From Mucor racemosus (taxonomy: Eukaryota > Mucoromycota > Mucoromycetes > Mucorales > Mucoraceae): a stretch of DNA of 64,000 nucleotides. The notes under the pieces are model-generated. The model searched no databases, was not told the DNA's origin, and saw nothing but the letters and a program-made list of their open reading frames with translations. The stretch spans positions 930,001-994,000 of the forward strand of contig JAPEHQ010000020.1 of assembly GCA_027405735.1 (NCBI GenBank), written 5' to 3'. Below, one piece after another: positions 9,914 to 21,371 of the stretch. Every line of letters begins with the position of its first letter. Positions within the stretch are counted from its first letter, which is position 1. Both the position numbers and the translations under genes were made by a program.

Positions 9914-10260
9914 TGTAATGATTCACATTACATGATGTTTCAACAATAATTGCATGAATTAGCTTCAGTTGTATAATTCATATAAATATGTAAATGTTGA
10001 ATCAGATATTGAACATTAGTGAAAATATCTGTTTCTTTCCTTTGTTAATAATTTTAATCAAATAAACTTATTATCACAACCACAACCGATCTATTACAGT
10101 ACTTAATACTACTTGTCAAATATTAATTACACTTAATACATAGTAAGTATTGACCAAAGTAATAGTCAACTACAGTTAGTAACACCAACAACGTCCACCT
10201 TTTGTACTTCTTTCTTAATAGACTCAACCTATTACAAGATCATATGTAGTACTTATTACA
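9914..10260 (+). mobile_element. Solo LTR (347 bp) with ACAAG target duplication
   Basis: The segment begins TGTAATGATTC and ends CTTATTACA, giving TG...CA with an inverted TGTAAT/ATTACA end. It is flanked by ACAAG on both sides (9909-9913 and 10261-10265). Block B lacks it: its homologous empty site (about 25048-25062, reverse) carries a single copy of the 5-bp target. This defines a solo LTR left by recombination of an LTR retrotransposon that inserted after A and B were formed. An AATAAA-like signal lies inside. Confidence 0.85.
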
Positions 10261-10265
10261 ACAAG

Positions 10266-11463
10266 GTTGATCCAGCTTTTAAGCTATTCTACATTTTTTG
10301 CTTCAGCAAAAAACATTGATTTTTCTGAGAGGTAATCAAAATAATAGCCCTTATCACAGCTTAAAACCTACAATAGCGGGGTTCCAAAATTGATTTGAAA
10401 AAATGAGCAAAAAATGATTCAAAAAACAAAATTGTTTAATGGCTCATGAGCTGCAAAGTAAGTTGGTCTAGAGTACCAGATAGTTTTTGTACAGTTTTGG
10501 ATTTTGCATTAATCTAAATAAAATTTGGACAAATGTTTTACATTAAATTTTGCGTAAAATGCGATTGAAATATTAGAGATTTTTTGATGATACACGTTAC
10601 TTTTTATATGCATATTTTGGATATAATTAATGAAAATGATGTGCAAAAACATTATATATCGATTGAGCCATTGCTGAGCCTTCTAGCTGCATTTTTCGTA
10701 GAGAAAGCAAGATTTTTATCTAATTTTTTTTCAAATTCAGAATTTGGGACGAGGGTATGCAAGGGAAAATTGAAGCTAGAAACAAAGGTGTTCCTTTTTA
10801 CACATTTTTGATGATATCTCTACGAAAAATCAATATTTTGGAAAAAACAAAATTGGTTCCGAGAGAGCTTAACACGATTGGTGACATAAATGTAAAAAAA
10901 ATGCTGCTCAATCTAACGAATATTTTGAAATCTACTACACAAATGCCAAAAAAAATGAAAAAAATAAAAGTGCTCAGAATTTTTTTATACGGGAATATGT
11001 TATAGAGTACATTAAAACAAGTAAGTTTTGTTATTAAAAACTGTTGATATAGGATAATTGTTTGCAGAGATATGAAGCCTCAAAGTTTTCAATCCTTTAG
11101 CAGTAAAATACGCGTAAAAATCTGAAACATTAGCGCTGAAAAATTAATACCAACTGTAAAAAGTTGGATATTTCTGGATACTTGTTTTTGGATTAAAGGG
11201 GAGGATCTCAGGTACATTGGCATATAATTTTTTCTTGATGTTATTTAGTGAAAAAAAAAGTAGAGCAGCGATGAAAAGTGAGACGTAGTTTTTAAGGAAA
11301 AAGCAATGGATTTTATTTGTTTTTGAGTTTTTTGTGAGAAATGAAATAAGCTTATGAATAGATAGCATAATGCGGCCAATTTCTATATATTTTTCAGTGC
11401 CCAAGGTAATCTGAAATATGCTTATCGAGGGCTATATATATATTTGCGACAACTGTTTTTTTT
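10266..11463 (+). repeat. Inner end of repeat block A
   Basis: AT-rich sequence homologous to 23926-25055 (reverse), 50091-50989 (reverse) and 58961-59275 (reverse). The conserved end of the family lies near 11395 here, 23928 in B and 50130 in C, where a shared GGCCGCAT word gives way to unrelated sequence. Several ORFs of 60-90 codons occur but are not conserved as protein between copies. Confidence 0.75.
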
Positions 11464-12050
11464 TAATAGCTGAGCTATTCGTATACATGTGGTAAGTATA
11501 TGATACATAACGCATTATAATTCGGCAAAAGCAAGATGGACACAATTTTCACTTAGGATATTATAGCTATTTACTTTTACATAATCGACTTTCAAATGAC
11601 ACTTTTAGGAAAAATAAATAATGTACGAACTTTTTCCGGTTGATATTTATAATATGAGTACATTAGTGATACCTTTTCATAGTGTGGGAAACACAAATAA
11701 TACTGTGTTCCATCAAATGAGTTTGTTTAATCTATGAAATCATAGTGTATGTACATACTGATCTGGGAACAGTATACATATATATATCACTCTTGTGTTT
11801 TTGATTTTCAAATTCATAGTATTAATGCATAAGGGTATGTCCTCTAAAGGGCCTAAATCCTTTATTTGGATCTAATATTATTATTTTGATCTTCAGCAGA
11901 ATCTAATATTCTAGCCAATCGTTGAATTCGGACAAAAGGAAAAATAACAAAATTTAATGCAATTGACTATATATTGAACGCGAAATCTCAACAATACCTT
12001 GAGATTTCTTTTTTTTTTTCCATTATCGAACCGATACACGCATATCTATA
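11464..12050. other. Intergenic, upstream of the aldo-keto reductase gene
   Basis: AT-rich single-copy sequence with a T-tract at 12009-12019 about 35 bp before the start codon. I see no gene or further repeat here. Confidence 0.5.
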
Positions 12051-13220
12051 ATGGCACTCAATAGAAAAATTAGTACAGTATCTTTTGTAATGATGATTTA
12101 TATATAACAAAGACTAAATGTATGTCGCATAGCTTTGAATACTGGCGCTAAAATGCCTTTAGTTGGTCTCGGTACATGGTTATCTAAGCCTGATGAAGTA
12201 AGAAAGGCTGTCAAGTATGCACTTGAAAATGGTTATCGTCATTTAGATTGTGCTTATGTTTATCGCAATGAAGATGAAGTTGGTCAAGGTATCCGTGAAT
12301 CCGGCGTACCTAGAAGTGAAATTTTCGTCACTTCCAAGGTAAGATTTTGAAACTTATTATTTAAGGAACCTCATTTTTCTGACCAATTTAAATAGCTTTG
12401 GAATACTCATCATCGTAAAGAATATGTCAAGTCAGCTGTGAAAGCTTCTCTTGAAGCATTAGGTCTTGAATATCTTGATCTTTATTTGATTCATTGGCCC
12501 GTTTCTTTCGTTGTAAGTATCATTACCATATTTCGAATAAGATACACCGACTAACTATTTTGTTTAGAACACTGGAAAACCTGAGGAAACTCCTGTAGTA
12601 CCCACTGTTGATTACCTTATTCCTAAAAAGTAAGTTTTTATACAAAGTTTGCTCGCCGGGATTCTTGATATTTACAAAATTTGGATAGAGATGGCGTTGT
12701 TCAAATTGAACAAGTCGATCCTTTAGAAACCTGGAAGGCCATGGAAGAGCTCGTTGAAGAAGGTTATGTCAAGGCCATTGGTCTTTCCAATTTTAACATT
12801 CAAAAGATCCAGAAAATTCTGGATCATTGCAAGATCAAGCCTGCTCAACTTCAAGTTGAATTACATCCTGGATTGCAACAACCTGAACTCGTTGATTTCT
12901 GTCACAAGAATGATATCCATGTTACTGCATATTCTCCTCTTGGTAACAATGTATACGGAGAAGAACGTATTGTTGATGATCCTATCATTGTTAATCTTGC
13001 AAAGAAATTGAACAAATCTCCTGCTCAAGTGTGTATTGCATTTGCCGCACAAAGAGGTATTGTTGTCATCCCCAAGAGTGTTACTGAATCTCGTATCAAG
13101 GAGAATTTCCAAGATTTTGAACTTTCTAAAGAAGATTTTGATGCAGTTTCTAGCTTAGGATCTAGAAATATTCGTTACAATGATCCTGGTGTTAAGGAAT
13201 GGAATTGCTCCATCTTTTAA
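12051..13220 (+). CDS. Aldo-keto reductase (NADPH-dependent)
   Basis: Exons 12051-12072, 12133-12338, 12396-12512, 12568-12629 and 12689-13220 join in frame to 312 aa, the usual size for this family. The protein starts [20 protein letters not shown]. It carries the AKR signature [18 protein letters not shown], with Asp46 and Tyr51, Lys76 in FVTSK at the exon 2/3 junction and His109 in YLIHWP: the full catalytic tetrad. The C-terminal [14 protein letters not shown] binds the NADP phosphate in the family. Enzymes of this group reduce aldehydes and ketones in the cytosol; the substrate cannot be told from sequence. The first intron splits the N-terminus and is inferred from GTACAG...CATAG plus restoration of the conserved beta-strand. 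Introns are about 55-61 nt. Single-copy gene just inside the inverted repeats. Confidence 0.93.
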
Positions 13221-13552
13221 ATATAATGTCGGATAATCATTTTACATTGATCGGAAGGTCGCTGAATAAATTTTTAAAAAAAACCTGAAATGTAACGAAA
13301 AAAGTCTAAATTTTACGATAATTTACTGTATAAATTAATAATTTTTTCTTGTGTAATCTCATTGTGTTAATGGCATTGTGGTCTTATGGTATTGTTCAGA
13401 TGTTTAAAACCCCTTCTGAATCGTTTTTTAATTTCAAAAAAAAAAATTATATAAATACAATTATTCACCCCTTCTTTTCGTTCCATTTCTTTCCAAATAT
13501 AAACATAAAACGTAGATAAAGTAAACACCATCCTGTTCGATAATAAAAAGAT
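13221..13552. other. Intergenic between aldo-keto reductase and TMEM164-like gene
   Basis: AT-rich; the reductase 3' UTR is here. A TATA-like box is listed separately at 13448-13456. No ORF worth calling. Confidence 0.5.
13448..13456 (+). promoter_or_regulatory. TATA-like box of the TMEM164-like gene
   Basis: TATATAAAT lies 97 bp upstream of the start codon, followed by a pyrimidine-rich stretch that could hold the transcription start. Confidence 0.4.
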
Positions 13553-14759
13553 ATGGGTGTATTTGATTTTATTGGTGCTACTGTGGAAGCATGCTCATAC
13601 AAGTTCAGACCTGGAAATGAAACTGATTTTGCAGATTCTTTAGGTGGCTCATGGTACGCTTGAATTGATTTTAGATATAGTAAGCTAATAAATTCACATA
13701 AAAGGTATGTTTCTCCCACAGCACATGGTATAGAATTCTTGACTGTGGTGCCTTTTTATCTGATAATGACAGCTTATTTTGGATATAAAGTAGTTATTGA
13801 AGAGTAAGATATTCGACGGCATTTATGAGCGAAGTTTTACTGATAAAATTTATAGAAAACAAAATTTCAACATGTTGAGATTAGTAAAGAATAGACCTTC
13901 AAGGTCAATGTTTGAGACGTTTTGCTTGATTCTCATGATCGCGTCATATGCAATAACGGTTATACACAAGTCTGTTACAGGAACAAAATACTTTCTTTTG
14001 CAGGTAATGATAAAGTGTACAAAAAAAAAAAAAATGCATGGATGTATAAAGTCAATGACTTAACGAGTTGAAAAAGCCTTGCCATACAAGTGCTGTTATT
14101 TTGATTATTATCATGGCATGGCCGAATGATATATCTCAATTTGTACCTCAATTGTTATTCAACATTTATTTACATACATTGTGGGGATCAGTATTGGCTT
14201 TGGTATTTCCAGATTTAAGAGATCATGATATGTTGGGCGAGGTATTTAATTTCTTTTTGGGTACGTTATAGGGTCATAAATAAAGGAGGGGAGATGGAGT
14301 AGAGAGTGGATACCTATATTCAAATATACAATTAACATATTACAACAGAACATGGACTTATTCTTGTTTTACCTTTTTATCTATTGACAACAAAACGATA
14401 TGTGGTATTACCTCTGAATATGAATATGGCACTTTTCAGCTTCTTTTTATATGCATCTTATCATTCGCCTCTCCTTCATGCTGTGTCACTATGGTCTGGC
14501 TATAATATCAACTACACCCTCGTTTCCCCTGCACGTAAGTTATATATATATATATGTGTGTGTATATAAATACAATACTTGAGGAAAAACGAAAATTAAT
14601 TCTGTAATGATAGTTGGATTTTTAATTGCAATTGGACATTGGTATCGCTTTGTCATGTACGGATCAGCATTTATTTTAATGTTTATTACAAGATATGTTG
14701 CTGTTGAACTATTTTCAAAAGCATTTTTAAATGTAAAAGACTCTAAAAAGTCTTTATAG
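13553..14759 (+). CDS. TMEM164-like multipass membrane protein
   Basis: Exons 13553-13653, 13705-13803, 13856-14003, 14077-14260, 14349-14534 and 14614-14759 join in frame to 287 aa, close to animal TMEM164 (about 297). Family marks are WYVSPTAHGIEFL near residue 35, the PCH motif at the start of exon 4 (PCHTSA), the E..NFFLEHGLI strand across the exon 4/5 junction, and NYTLVSPA, which matches the conserved N..L.PA stretch before the final helix. At least six hydrophobic segments are visible. In animals the protein is reported to act as an acyltransferase that shapes ether-phospholipid composition; in this organism the role is inferred only. The exon 4 acceptor (AAAAAG) is weak, and an alternative three codons upstream (CGAG) also keeps the frame. 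Confidence 0.72.
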
Positions 14760-14804
14760 AAAGAAATACTACTACTCCCATTTCCCCTTGAATTTTCCCT
14801 TATA

Positions 14805-14807
14805 TTT

Positions 14808-14843
<36 letters not shown>

Positions 14844-14865
14844 AGATAAGATATTTGTTTACATA

Positions 14866-14900
<35 letters not shown>
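14805..14900. repeat. (TA)n run followed by a 33-base T tract
   Basis: A TA-repeat stretch (about 14805-14844) is followed by uninterrupted T from 14868 to 14900 and then by CCTTTT repeats, ending 50 bp before the next start codon. It may be a nucleosome-depleting promoter element for the following gene; lengths in such tracts are prone to sequencing error. Confidence 0.7.
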
Positions 14901-14958
14901 CCTTTTCCTTTTTCCTTTTTCCTATTGTTGTTTCTATTATTTTTTACATAAAATTAAT

Positions 14959-15783
14959 ATGGAAACCACAAGCAATGATTTCAAACTATGGTCACCACCA
15001 TTATTGGATTTATCGTTAGACTCTTTTTCAAATGATTTATTTCAAGAATTTGATAAGACAAGATTAAATATCCAAGATGGAAATGAAAGTAATCAGGCTC
15101 AAATACAAGATAAAATCCCTTTATCATCATCACACATTTCTACTTCATCTGTTACTTTGCCTTCACCTTCTAAAGAAGCATCTTTGCAGCAAAGTCAACA
15201 GCAACAAAATGAAGGCGAAGATTCTTCATCAACTGCAAATTTATTTCGTAAATCATCTACCTTTTTAAAAAAGAAATTGAGCACAAATAGTAGCCAAAGA
15301 AATAGTGCAATTTCTACTTGTACAACAAACAATACAGAGGATATTTCCAGCATTGTTTCACGTCAATACCCTCCAAAACCATTGCAATACTCTCCCATTA
15401 TTGAGCCTCCTTCCGATAAGATTAGTCGAAATAGCCGTGATAGTGCTAATGTACTCACAACTACAGAAGAGACACCAGAAGAAGAACAAGAACAAGGACA
15501 GGTACAAGAGGTTGATGATGATGATATTGAAAAACAAGACAATGATAAAGAGCAAGAGGAGAAAAATGTTATCAATCCTACTCCTCCTTCTCCTTCTGCC
15601 GTATATACAACAGCTTCACCTCCAATGGCTGCTATTACTACACCTTTAGAGAGATCTATTACATCAAATCAAGCAGCACCTGTTTCAAATGCAACTAATT
15701 CAGCTGTCAAACCACCAATAACTTCGGTACCAACATCTAATACACCAAAAAGAAGATCCTTCTTTTCTTTACGCTTTTGTTAA
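14959..15783 (+). CDS. Hypothetical low-complexity protein, 274 aa
   Basis: A single-exon ORF rich in Ser, Thr, Pro, Gln and Glu. Two acidic/Gln stretches are visible (about residues 170-200, with EEEQEQGQVQEVDDDDIEK), then Pro/Ser/Thr-rich sequence and a basic C-terminus PKRRSFFSLRFC. No transmembrane segment, signal peptide or recognised domain. The short basic tail with KRRSFFS resembles a kinase-site-bearing tail, but this is speculation. Codon use and length support a real gene, and the poly-T promoter tract upstream fits. Most of it is probably disordered. Confidence 0.75.
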   Translation: METTSNDFKLWSPPLLDLSLDSFSNDLFQEFDKTRLNIQDGNESNQAQIQDKIPLSSSHISTSSVTLPSPSKEASLQQSQQQQNEGEDSSSTANLFRKSSTFLKKKLSTNSSQRNSAISTCTTNNTEDISSIVSRQYPPKPLQYSPIIEPPSDKISRNSRDSANVLTTTEETPEEEQEQGQVQEVDDDDIEKQDNDKEQEEKNVINPTPPSPSAVYTTASPPMAAITTPLERSITSNQAAPVSNATNSAVKPPITSVPTSNTPKRRSFFSLRFC

Positions 15784-16439
15784 ACCAAGAAGAAACTCTA
15801 TTTTTATAATGCATATAGATACATGTATGCTCGAACAGAAACGGGATATTATTATCAAACTTAAATTAGGGGAAATTACAAGGGATTATGGTTCTTTATT
15901 GCTTTATAAATATATATATACTATATACTATATTGTAGTAGTAGAAGGCACATAACCATATTTCTCAATGAAATGTCCTTGATTCTACATAATTACTTAA
16001 TCATTTAACATTCTAATAAAGCATATTCGTCATGAAATTACAGAATTAATTTATTATAATTTGAAAGATGGTATACAGAAAGCCTGCGTAGAAGGCAAGA
16101 AAGTGCTCATTGACTGAGCAATTTCAAGGCAGAAATTACTATTTAAAATGTTAATGTAATGTATAATACTAAACAGGTGATAAATGATCAATAAACAAAA
16201 TATAAGCATGCTATTTCAAGTTTTAAAACCGGTTTAAAGGCTTTTGCAATGAGGTAAGAATTCTTTGAGCATTTTGGCAGGTGTATTAGATTTTCGGATT
16301 TTCGTGTTTTCGAATACCTGTTTTTAGGCGTGTATGATTTATGTGTGACATTGAGGAACAAGACTACAAGTTTTAATTTATCGAGATCATTTATATGTAA
16401 TAAAGCCTTGTTCTTTCTTCAATATATTCTTTAAACAAC
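15784..16439. other. Intergenic between the low-complexity gene and MUS81
   Basis: About 650 bp of AT-rich sequence holding the 3' UTR of one gene and the promoter of MUS81. No ORF or repeat recognised. Confidence 0.5.
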
Positions 16440-19400
16440 ATGCCACCAACTTGTGGAAACCCTCTTTTACGCGACTGGATGAAAGATGAAATGATGAAAC
16501 TTCAACCATCCTCCTCTAAACTCCATTTAACATATAAAAAAGTAAATATTATATGTACAAAACATTACTTGATTATCTAATAATATCATTTAAAAAAAAC
16601 AGGCTTACGAATCCTTGAACAAATGCCCTCTAACATTTATGCATCCTTCAGAAACTATACAATTAGAAGGCATTGGACCACATGTTGCTGGACTTTTAAC
16701 AGATAAACTCAAAGCATATTGTCAAGAAAATGGCTTGCCTATGCCCCCGCCACCAGCACAAGGTAGGATTCAGTGCTTATTTGTTTATAGGAAGCCCAAC
16801 TCATCCTTTGATGATCCAAATTAAATATAGTTAAAAGGAAACGAGCAACCCCAGCCAACATAGATGACGATATAGAATTAGATGAAAATGGAGTGCCTAA
16901 ACCATTTCGACCAAAAGCAAAGAGAAAACAAAAAGCTTATGTACCCAAATACAGAACAGGTGGATATGGTATTATGTTGGCCTTGTTAGATATTCACGAT
17001 GTTGGAAGAGCTGATGCAACACAACAACAGATCTGTAGATTGGCACAAGATAATTGTGATTCTTCATATACATTAAAAGAACCCAATAGTAACTATACGG
17101 CGTGGAACAGTATGAAGAATTTAGTGGATAAGGGATACGTATATAAAAATGGATCGCCCAGAAAGTATCAATTAACAGAAACAGGGGTTGAATTAGCTGA
17201 AAAACTAAAACAAGTAAAGGCACAGCACGAAGGTGGAAGTGAAGGTGGATCTTCATCTACATCAAGACCGAGGCCGAGACCAACTACTTTACCAACATCG
17301 TCTGGAGCTGCATTTGCCGCTGCTATAGGTAGTGATAGTGATGATGATGATAATGGAATCGATTTGAGTCAATATGTTCTTAATCCTAGTCAGTATTCTT
17401 CAATTACAATTAATGGACGTAATGCTGCATCTACATCATCATCTAGTAATCCTTCAACTGCAAGATCTCGAGGCACTCGTGATAGATTTGGTAATGCTGA
17501 TGATGATGATTTAAGTAATATTGATTGGGATGCAATTGATCGACAAGACCAACAGCAACAGCGACAACAGCAACCACGTAATTCCCCTCCAGCTAGATCC
17601 ACAACTTCATCAAGAGCAGATATTCTAGCAGCTTTGTCATTTGAAGGCGGCAGTTCGAGTAGTAGTGGACTAAAGACTAATAAAAGACGAAATAAAGCAA
17701 AAGGAAAAACGACAGCATCCATTTTCGAGAGTTTACTTGAAAGTATGGGAGGAGAAGGAGATCTTACTCAACCTGATATGAGCTTATATGTACTTGATCC
17801 AAATAACCATCGAACAATTACATTGAATGGTAAATCTGTCACCAACACAAATACATCATCTAGTAGACCAGCTACCTTCAATAATAATAATAATAATAAT
17901 ACCAATAAAATACCCAATAGATCAGCTGCCTCAACATCAACAGCTTCATCAGTAACGAATACAAGCAATTCTTCTTTTGCTAGACGAGTTATTAATGAAA
18001 CCGATGATAATTCATTTGATTATTTACAAAGAATATCTAAATACACAACACCTGCAACTTCATCTATACTTAGAAATGATGCTTCAAAAAAGAAAAGCAA
18101 TAAACGACAGTATAACATTGATGATTTCGAAATGGATTTAACAGATACGTCTTCTTTGCCAATGCTAAACTCAACACAACTTACACAACCATCTACGAAT
18201 GAAATCGTTGATCTTTTGTCATCTCCAGAGTCATCACCTCAATTACAACCTGCTTATTTAGATGGAGATGGGCCCATATTTGATGATGATTTTGACCCAG
18301 ACAAAGATTATTTCCCATTATCACAATCTCGTAATAAACATATAACTGATGAAACATTCCATTTTACATATTTGGATACAGACAATAAACCACAACGACA
18401 TTTAGCAAAGGCAGCAATTGAAATTGATGATATTTACGGTCTTATATATCTTATCAAGTATCAAACCAAGCAAAATGAGCACCCTAAAGCACAACGTCTA
18501 GTAAGAAAGAATGTAGAGGGTGAGTTTACAACAGCTTATCTTCCGGAAATACATATGGAAACTGTGTCTCCTGGTTTGCCTGCAACGCCGATTTTACCTT
18601 TACATCGTGAGGAAGAAGACTCATTTTGGCCAGACAAAGCAAGTTCCAGTACTAGCAAAACAACCTCTACTATACATAAAAGTATATCTATTACTAATTC
18701 CATAACTAGTAACATTAGCAATAGTCAAGCAACAACAAGTTTCACTCAACCACTATCACAAAATGATCTTGATTCACAGCCATTTTTTCCATCTCAACAA
18801 CAAAAAAAACTTGATCTCGATGCTCTGATAGCTAGAGAACCTATTACCGAGACATTACGACCTGATCAATATGAAATCGTGCTTGTATTAGATAGTAGAG
18901 AAATTCAAATGAAGGGTAATCGAAATTATTTCCAAGATAACTTAGCAAACAAAGGTATTCAATGTATTACACGATCTATGGATCTTGGTGATGTGATTTG
19001 GATTGCACGGCCTATAGGAAGTACCAATCAAGCCGAGGAACTGTTCTTAGATTACATCTTGGAACGTAAACGTTTAGATGATTTAGTATCAAGTATCAAG
19101 GATGGTCGGTTTATAGAACAAAAGACAAGATTGAAAAGAACAGGAGCTAATAAAGTAATTTATGTGGTTGAAAACTATAACCGTGAAGAGGCAGAACGTT
19201 TTGGTACACAGGCTGTACAAACCGCCATGTCTTCTACTCAGATTATTGATGGTATCTTTTTGAAACGTACAAACACGATTGATGAAACCATTGACTACCT
19301 TGTATCTGCTACGAAGCTTGTGAAGCGTATTTACCAAGGCTATATACTGCATGCCATTCCAGGACATATTATCACACGACAAAATTATTTGGATTTGAAG

Positions 19401-19796
19401 CAAGCATATCAAAAGAAAGTGGAGACTGATAGTGATAATCCCAAAGAAGCGTACTTGGTGAGCTATCCTTTGTTTGGCCAATTAAACTCAAAAAATGGAT
19501 CAACTAGTGTACATGAAGTTTATCTAAGAATGTTGATGACTATTCGTGGTGTAAATGCTGAAAGAGCCTTGTCATTAATGAAAGTGTATCCAACTCCACG
19601 GGCACTTTTAATGGCTTTCAAGGGTAAATCCCCAGAGGAGGCAAAGAATTTGGCTAAAAATGCCACACAGGAACATATCAGTCGAAGAAGATGGGGTGCC
19701 AAGATTAGTGAAAGCTTGTATGATATTTGGGGAGCATTGGAATATCCTACTAAGCCTTGCAGTGATGATGATGAATATGGAGAAGAAGCTTTGTAA
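16440..19796 (+). CDS. MUS81: Crossover junction endonuclease MUS81
   Basis: Exons 16440-16541, 16603-16762 and 16831-19796 join in frame to 1075 aa, about twice the length of human MUS81 (551). Order: N-terminal helix-hairpin-helix (starting CGNPLLRDWM, with KCPLTF and EGIGPHVAGLL); winged helix at about residues 128-212 (YRTGGYGIMLALL to YQLTETGVELA); a long Ser/Asn/Asp-rich linker (about 220-600) with poly-Asn and poly-Ser runs; ERCC4 nuclease with VLVLDSREI (Asp about 775), GDVIW and ERKRLDDL (about 832); C-terminal helix-hairpin-helix (MLMTIRGVNAERALS). With an EME1-type partner it cuts branched DNA at stalled forks and recombination intermediates in the nucleus. Motifs of the active site are all present. 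The extra length lies wholly in the low-complexity linker. Confidence 0.96.
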
Positions 19797-20624
19797 ATTG
19801 ATAAGTTGTAATATTGTAAACACTTTCTTCATGTAAAAATAATAAATCTGTAATATTGCAGTATTTGCATACACAACACTTTTTTTTGCTTTTTTTTTGG
19901 TTATCAGGTTAAATTTTACAGTTATCACTGTTTGAGCTATAAAGAATTTTTTTTGTATGTCTAAAAGTAGTTTTACAAGCTTAATCAAATGTAATAAGGT
20001 ATTGCAATATCTGAAATATATCATCCTATTTTTTTTATTTATCACGAAATGCGTTTGAATACTAAATTATGCATCTTTATTCTAGGTGGTGAGTATGATT
20101 TTGTGGCACTCATATTATAAATTTCACTTTTCAGAGCAGCTAATCGAAAAAAAAAAATTGCAAGAGGTACTTTATATCCCCATGATGAATTATCGTGATT
20201 GCACTTTTCGATATCTTACTTTTATAGACTTGTAAAAACACTTTAAGGTTAAATTTTGATTTAGAAATCTTGTACATTTGCTTAATATTTACTCAAACTT
20301 CTTTGTTTTCATTCAAATAAAGATAAATATATTCTTTTAAGAATTAATGTATTGTCTTGACAACATACTCAGATATTTTTATGTGAAATGTACATTGAAA
20401 TTAATGCAAATTTCAATGTAGAGAGAGAAATCAATACATTCGGAGTATCTCATAAATCGCTCTAAAAAGCTCTAAAAAGCAGTCTGGAACACATTCCATC
20501 CACCAAACATCTTTATTCGCCTCTTGGCAGTGGTGTGATGTTGAAGTGACGCATTTTACCAACAAAAAATTTGTCTCAACCTATTTCCATTTGTTTCCAT
20601 CTAATTCATTTAACAAAATCTAAA
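19797..20624. other. Intergenic between MUS81 and the WW-domain gene
   Basis: About 830 bp, AT-rich, with an AATAAA-type signal shortly after the MUS81 stop (about 19839). A short near-duplicate (CTCTAAAAAGCTCTAAAAAGC) occurs near 20460. Antisense ORFs here are not supported. Confidence 0.45.
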
Positions 20625-21371
20625 ATGAGCGATTCAAAACAAGAGATTAAACAAGATACGAAACAAAATACTGAAGAAAAACAAGATATGATAGAAAATA
20701 ACAATGAATCAATTGAGCAAAAAGAGAAAAAAGAAGAAGAAAAAGAAGAAGAAGAAGAAGAAGTAGAGCAATCAAAATGGACTCCTGTTTGGGATGATAA
20801 CGCACAAGCTTACTACTGGTGGAATACAGAGACGAATGAAACTACATGGATCAATCCAGATGCGCCAGCAGAATCTTATACTGAAGGAAAATCAACGGCA
20901 GCATCAACAGCAACAACAAGCAATAACCCTTTAGACTTTTTATTAGATAGAATTGATAATGTTGTGAAGAAGAAATTGGATGGACAAGACCAAGTAGATA
21001 CACCAGAGCAACAAGATCCTTATTATAGCAACACATCATACGATCAATACTATGATCCCAATTCTACTACTCCTACAGAGTCATATACATCTCACGCACA
21101 TTTTAATGCGAGAACTGGAAGATTCACTACACAAGCCGATGTAAATCGTTTAAATCCAGAAATGCTTTCAATAGAATCTCGTGCTACCAGACAAATGCAA
21201 AATTACTTTGATGTAGATACTTATACTGAACAACGAAATGCTCAAATACATATGGCAGATAGTGGTAGAATCAACAAAAAGAAACCTTTGACACGTAAAG
21301 AAGTTGAATACTTTAAAAAGATGAAAAAGGAAAAGAAATCAAAGAGAGCAAGGGAATGGTTAATGCAATAA
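20625..21371 (+). CDS. WW-domain protein, 248 aa
   Basis: Single exon. A Lys/Glu-rich N-terminus (about residues 1-50) is followed by one WW domain (about 51-79: KWTPVWDDNAQAYYWWN then TTWINP). The C-terminal half is conserved-looking: FNARTGRFT, then RQMQNYFDVD, then a basic helix LTRKEVEYFKKMKKEKK ending in REWL. This layout occurs in uncharacterised fungal WW proteins, often thought to link to splicing or transcription factors through Pro-rich ligands; that role is inference. I chose the ATG at 20625 because the longer frame would have to begin at a TTG codon. Confidence 0.85.
   Translation: MSDSKQEIKQDTKQNTEEKQDMIENNNESIEQKEKKEEEKEEEEEEVEQSKWTPVWDDNAQAYYWWNTETNETTWINPDAPAESYTEGKSTAASTATTSNNPLDFLLDRIDNVVKKKLDGQDQVDTPEQQDPYYSNTSYDQYYDPNSTTPTESYTSHAHFNARTGRFTTQADVNRLNPEMLSIESRATRQMQNYFDVDTYTEQRNAQIHMADSGRINKKKPLTRKEVEYFKKMKKEKKSKRAREWLMQ

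Larger units (their letters stand above)
4825..11463 (+). repeat. Repeat block A (inverted partner of block B)
   Basis: Read on the reverse strand, block A matches block B piece by piece: 5100-5640 pairs with 29980-30530; the GCACAA-rich part 6050-6362 with 29307-29640; the dynein-like fragment 6679-6896 with 28790-29001; 6900-7455 with 28215-28740; module R 7455-7710 with 27970-28215; the short ORF 7805-8032 with 27649-27876; 8050-8900 with 26700-27610; 9000-9910 with parts of 25063-26600; 10266-11463 with 23926-25055. The copies look roughly 90% identical by eye. Differences include a CACTA MITE (5790-5946) and a solo LTR (9914-10260) present only in A at these sites, and a solo LTR plus nested MITE only in B. 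A also lacks about 83 bp present in B near 26795-26877. The unit resembles no superfamily I can name. Confidence 0.85.

Noticed and set aside
10584..11005. ORFs at the inner end of block A with a partner at 24301-24645
   Set aside because: Frames shift between A and B and overlap out of frame; conservation is at DNA level only.
17390..17968. Antisense ORFs inside MUS81
   Set aside because: Produced by the repeated Ser/Asn/Asp codons of the linker.
20571..20624. Longer start for the WW protein
   Set aside because: Would begin at TTG; a good ATG lies at 20625.
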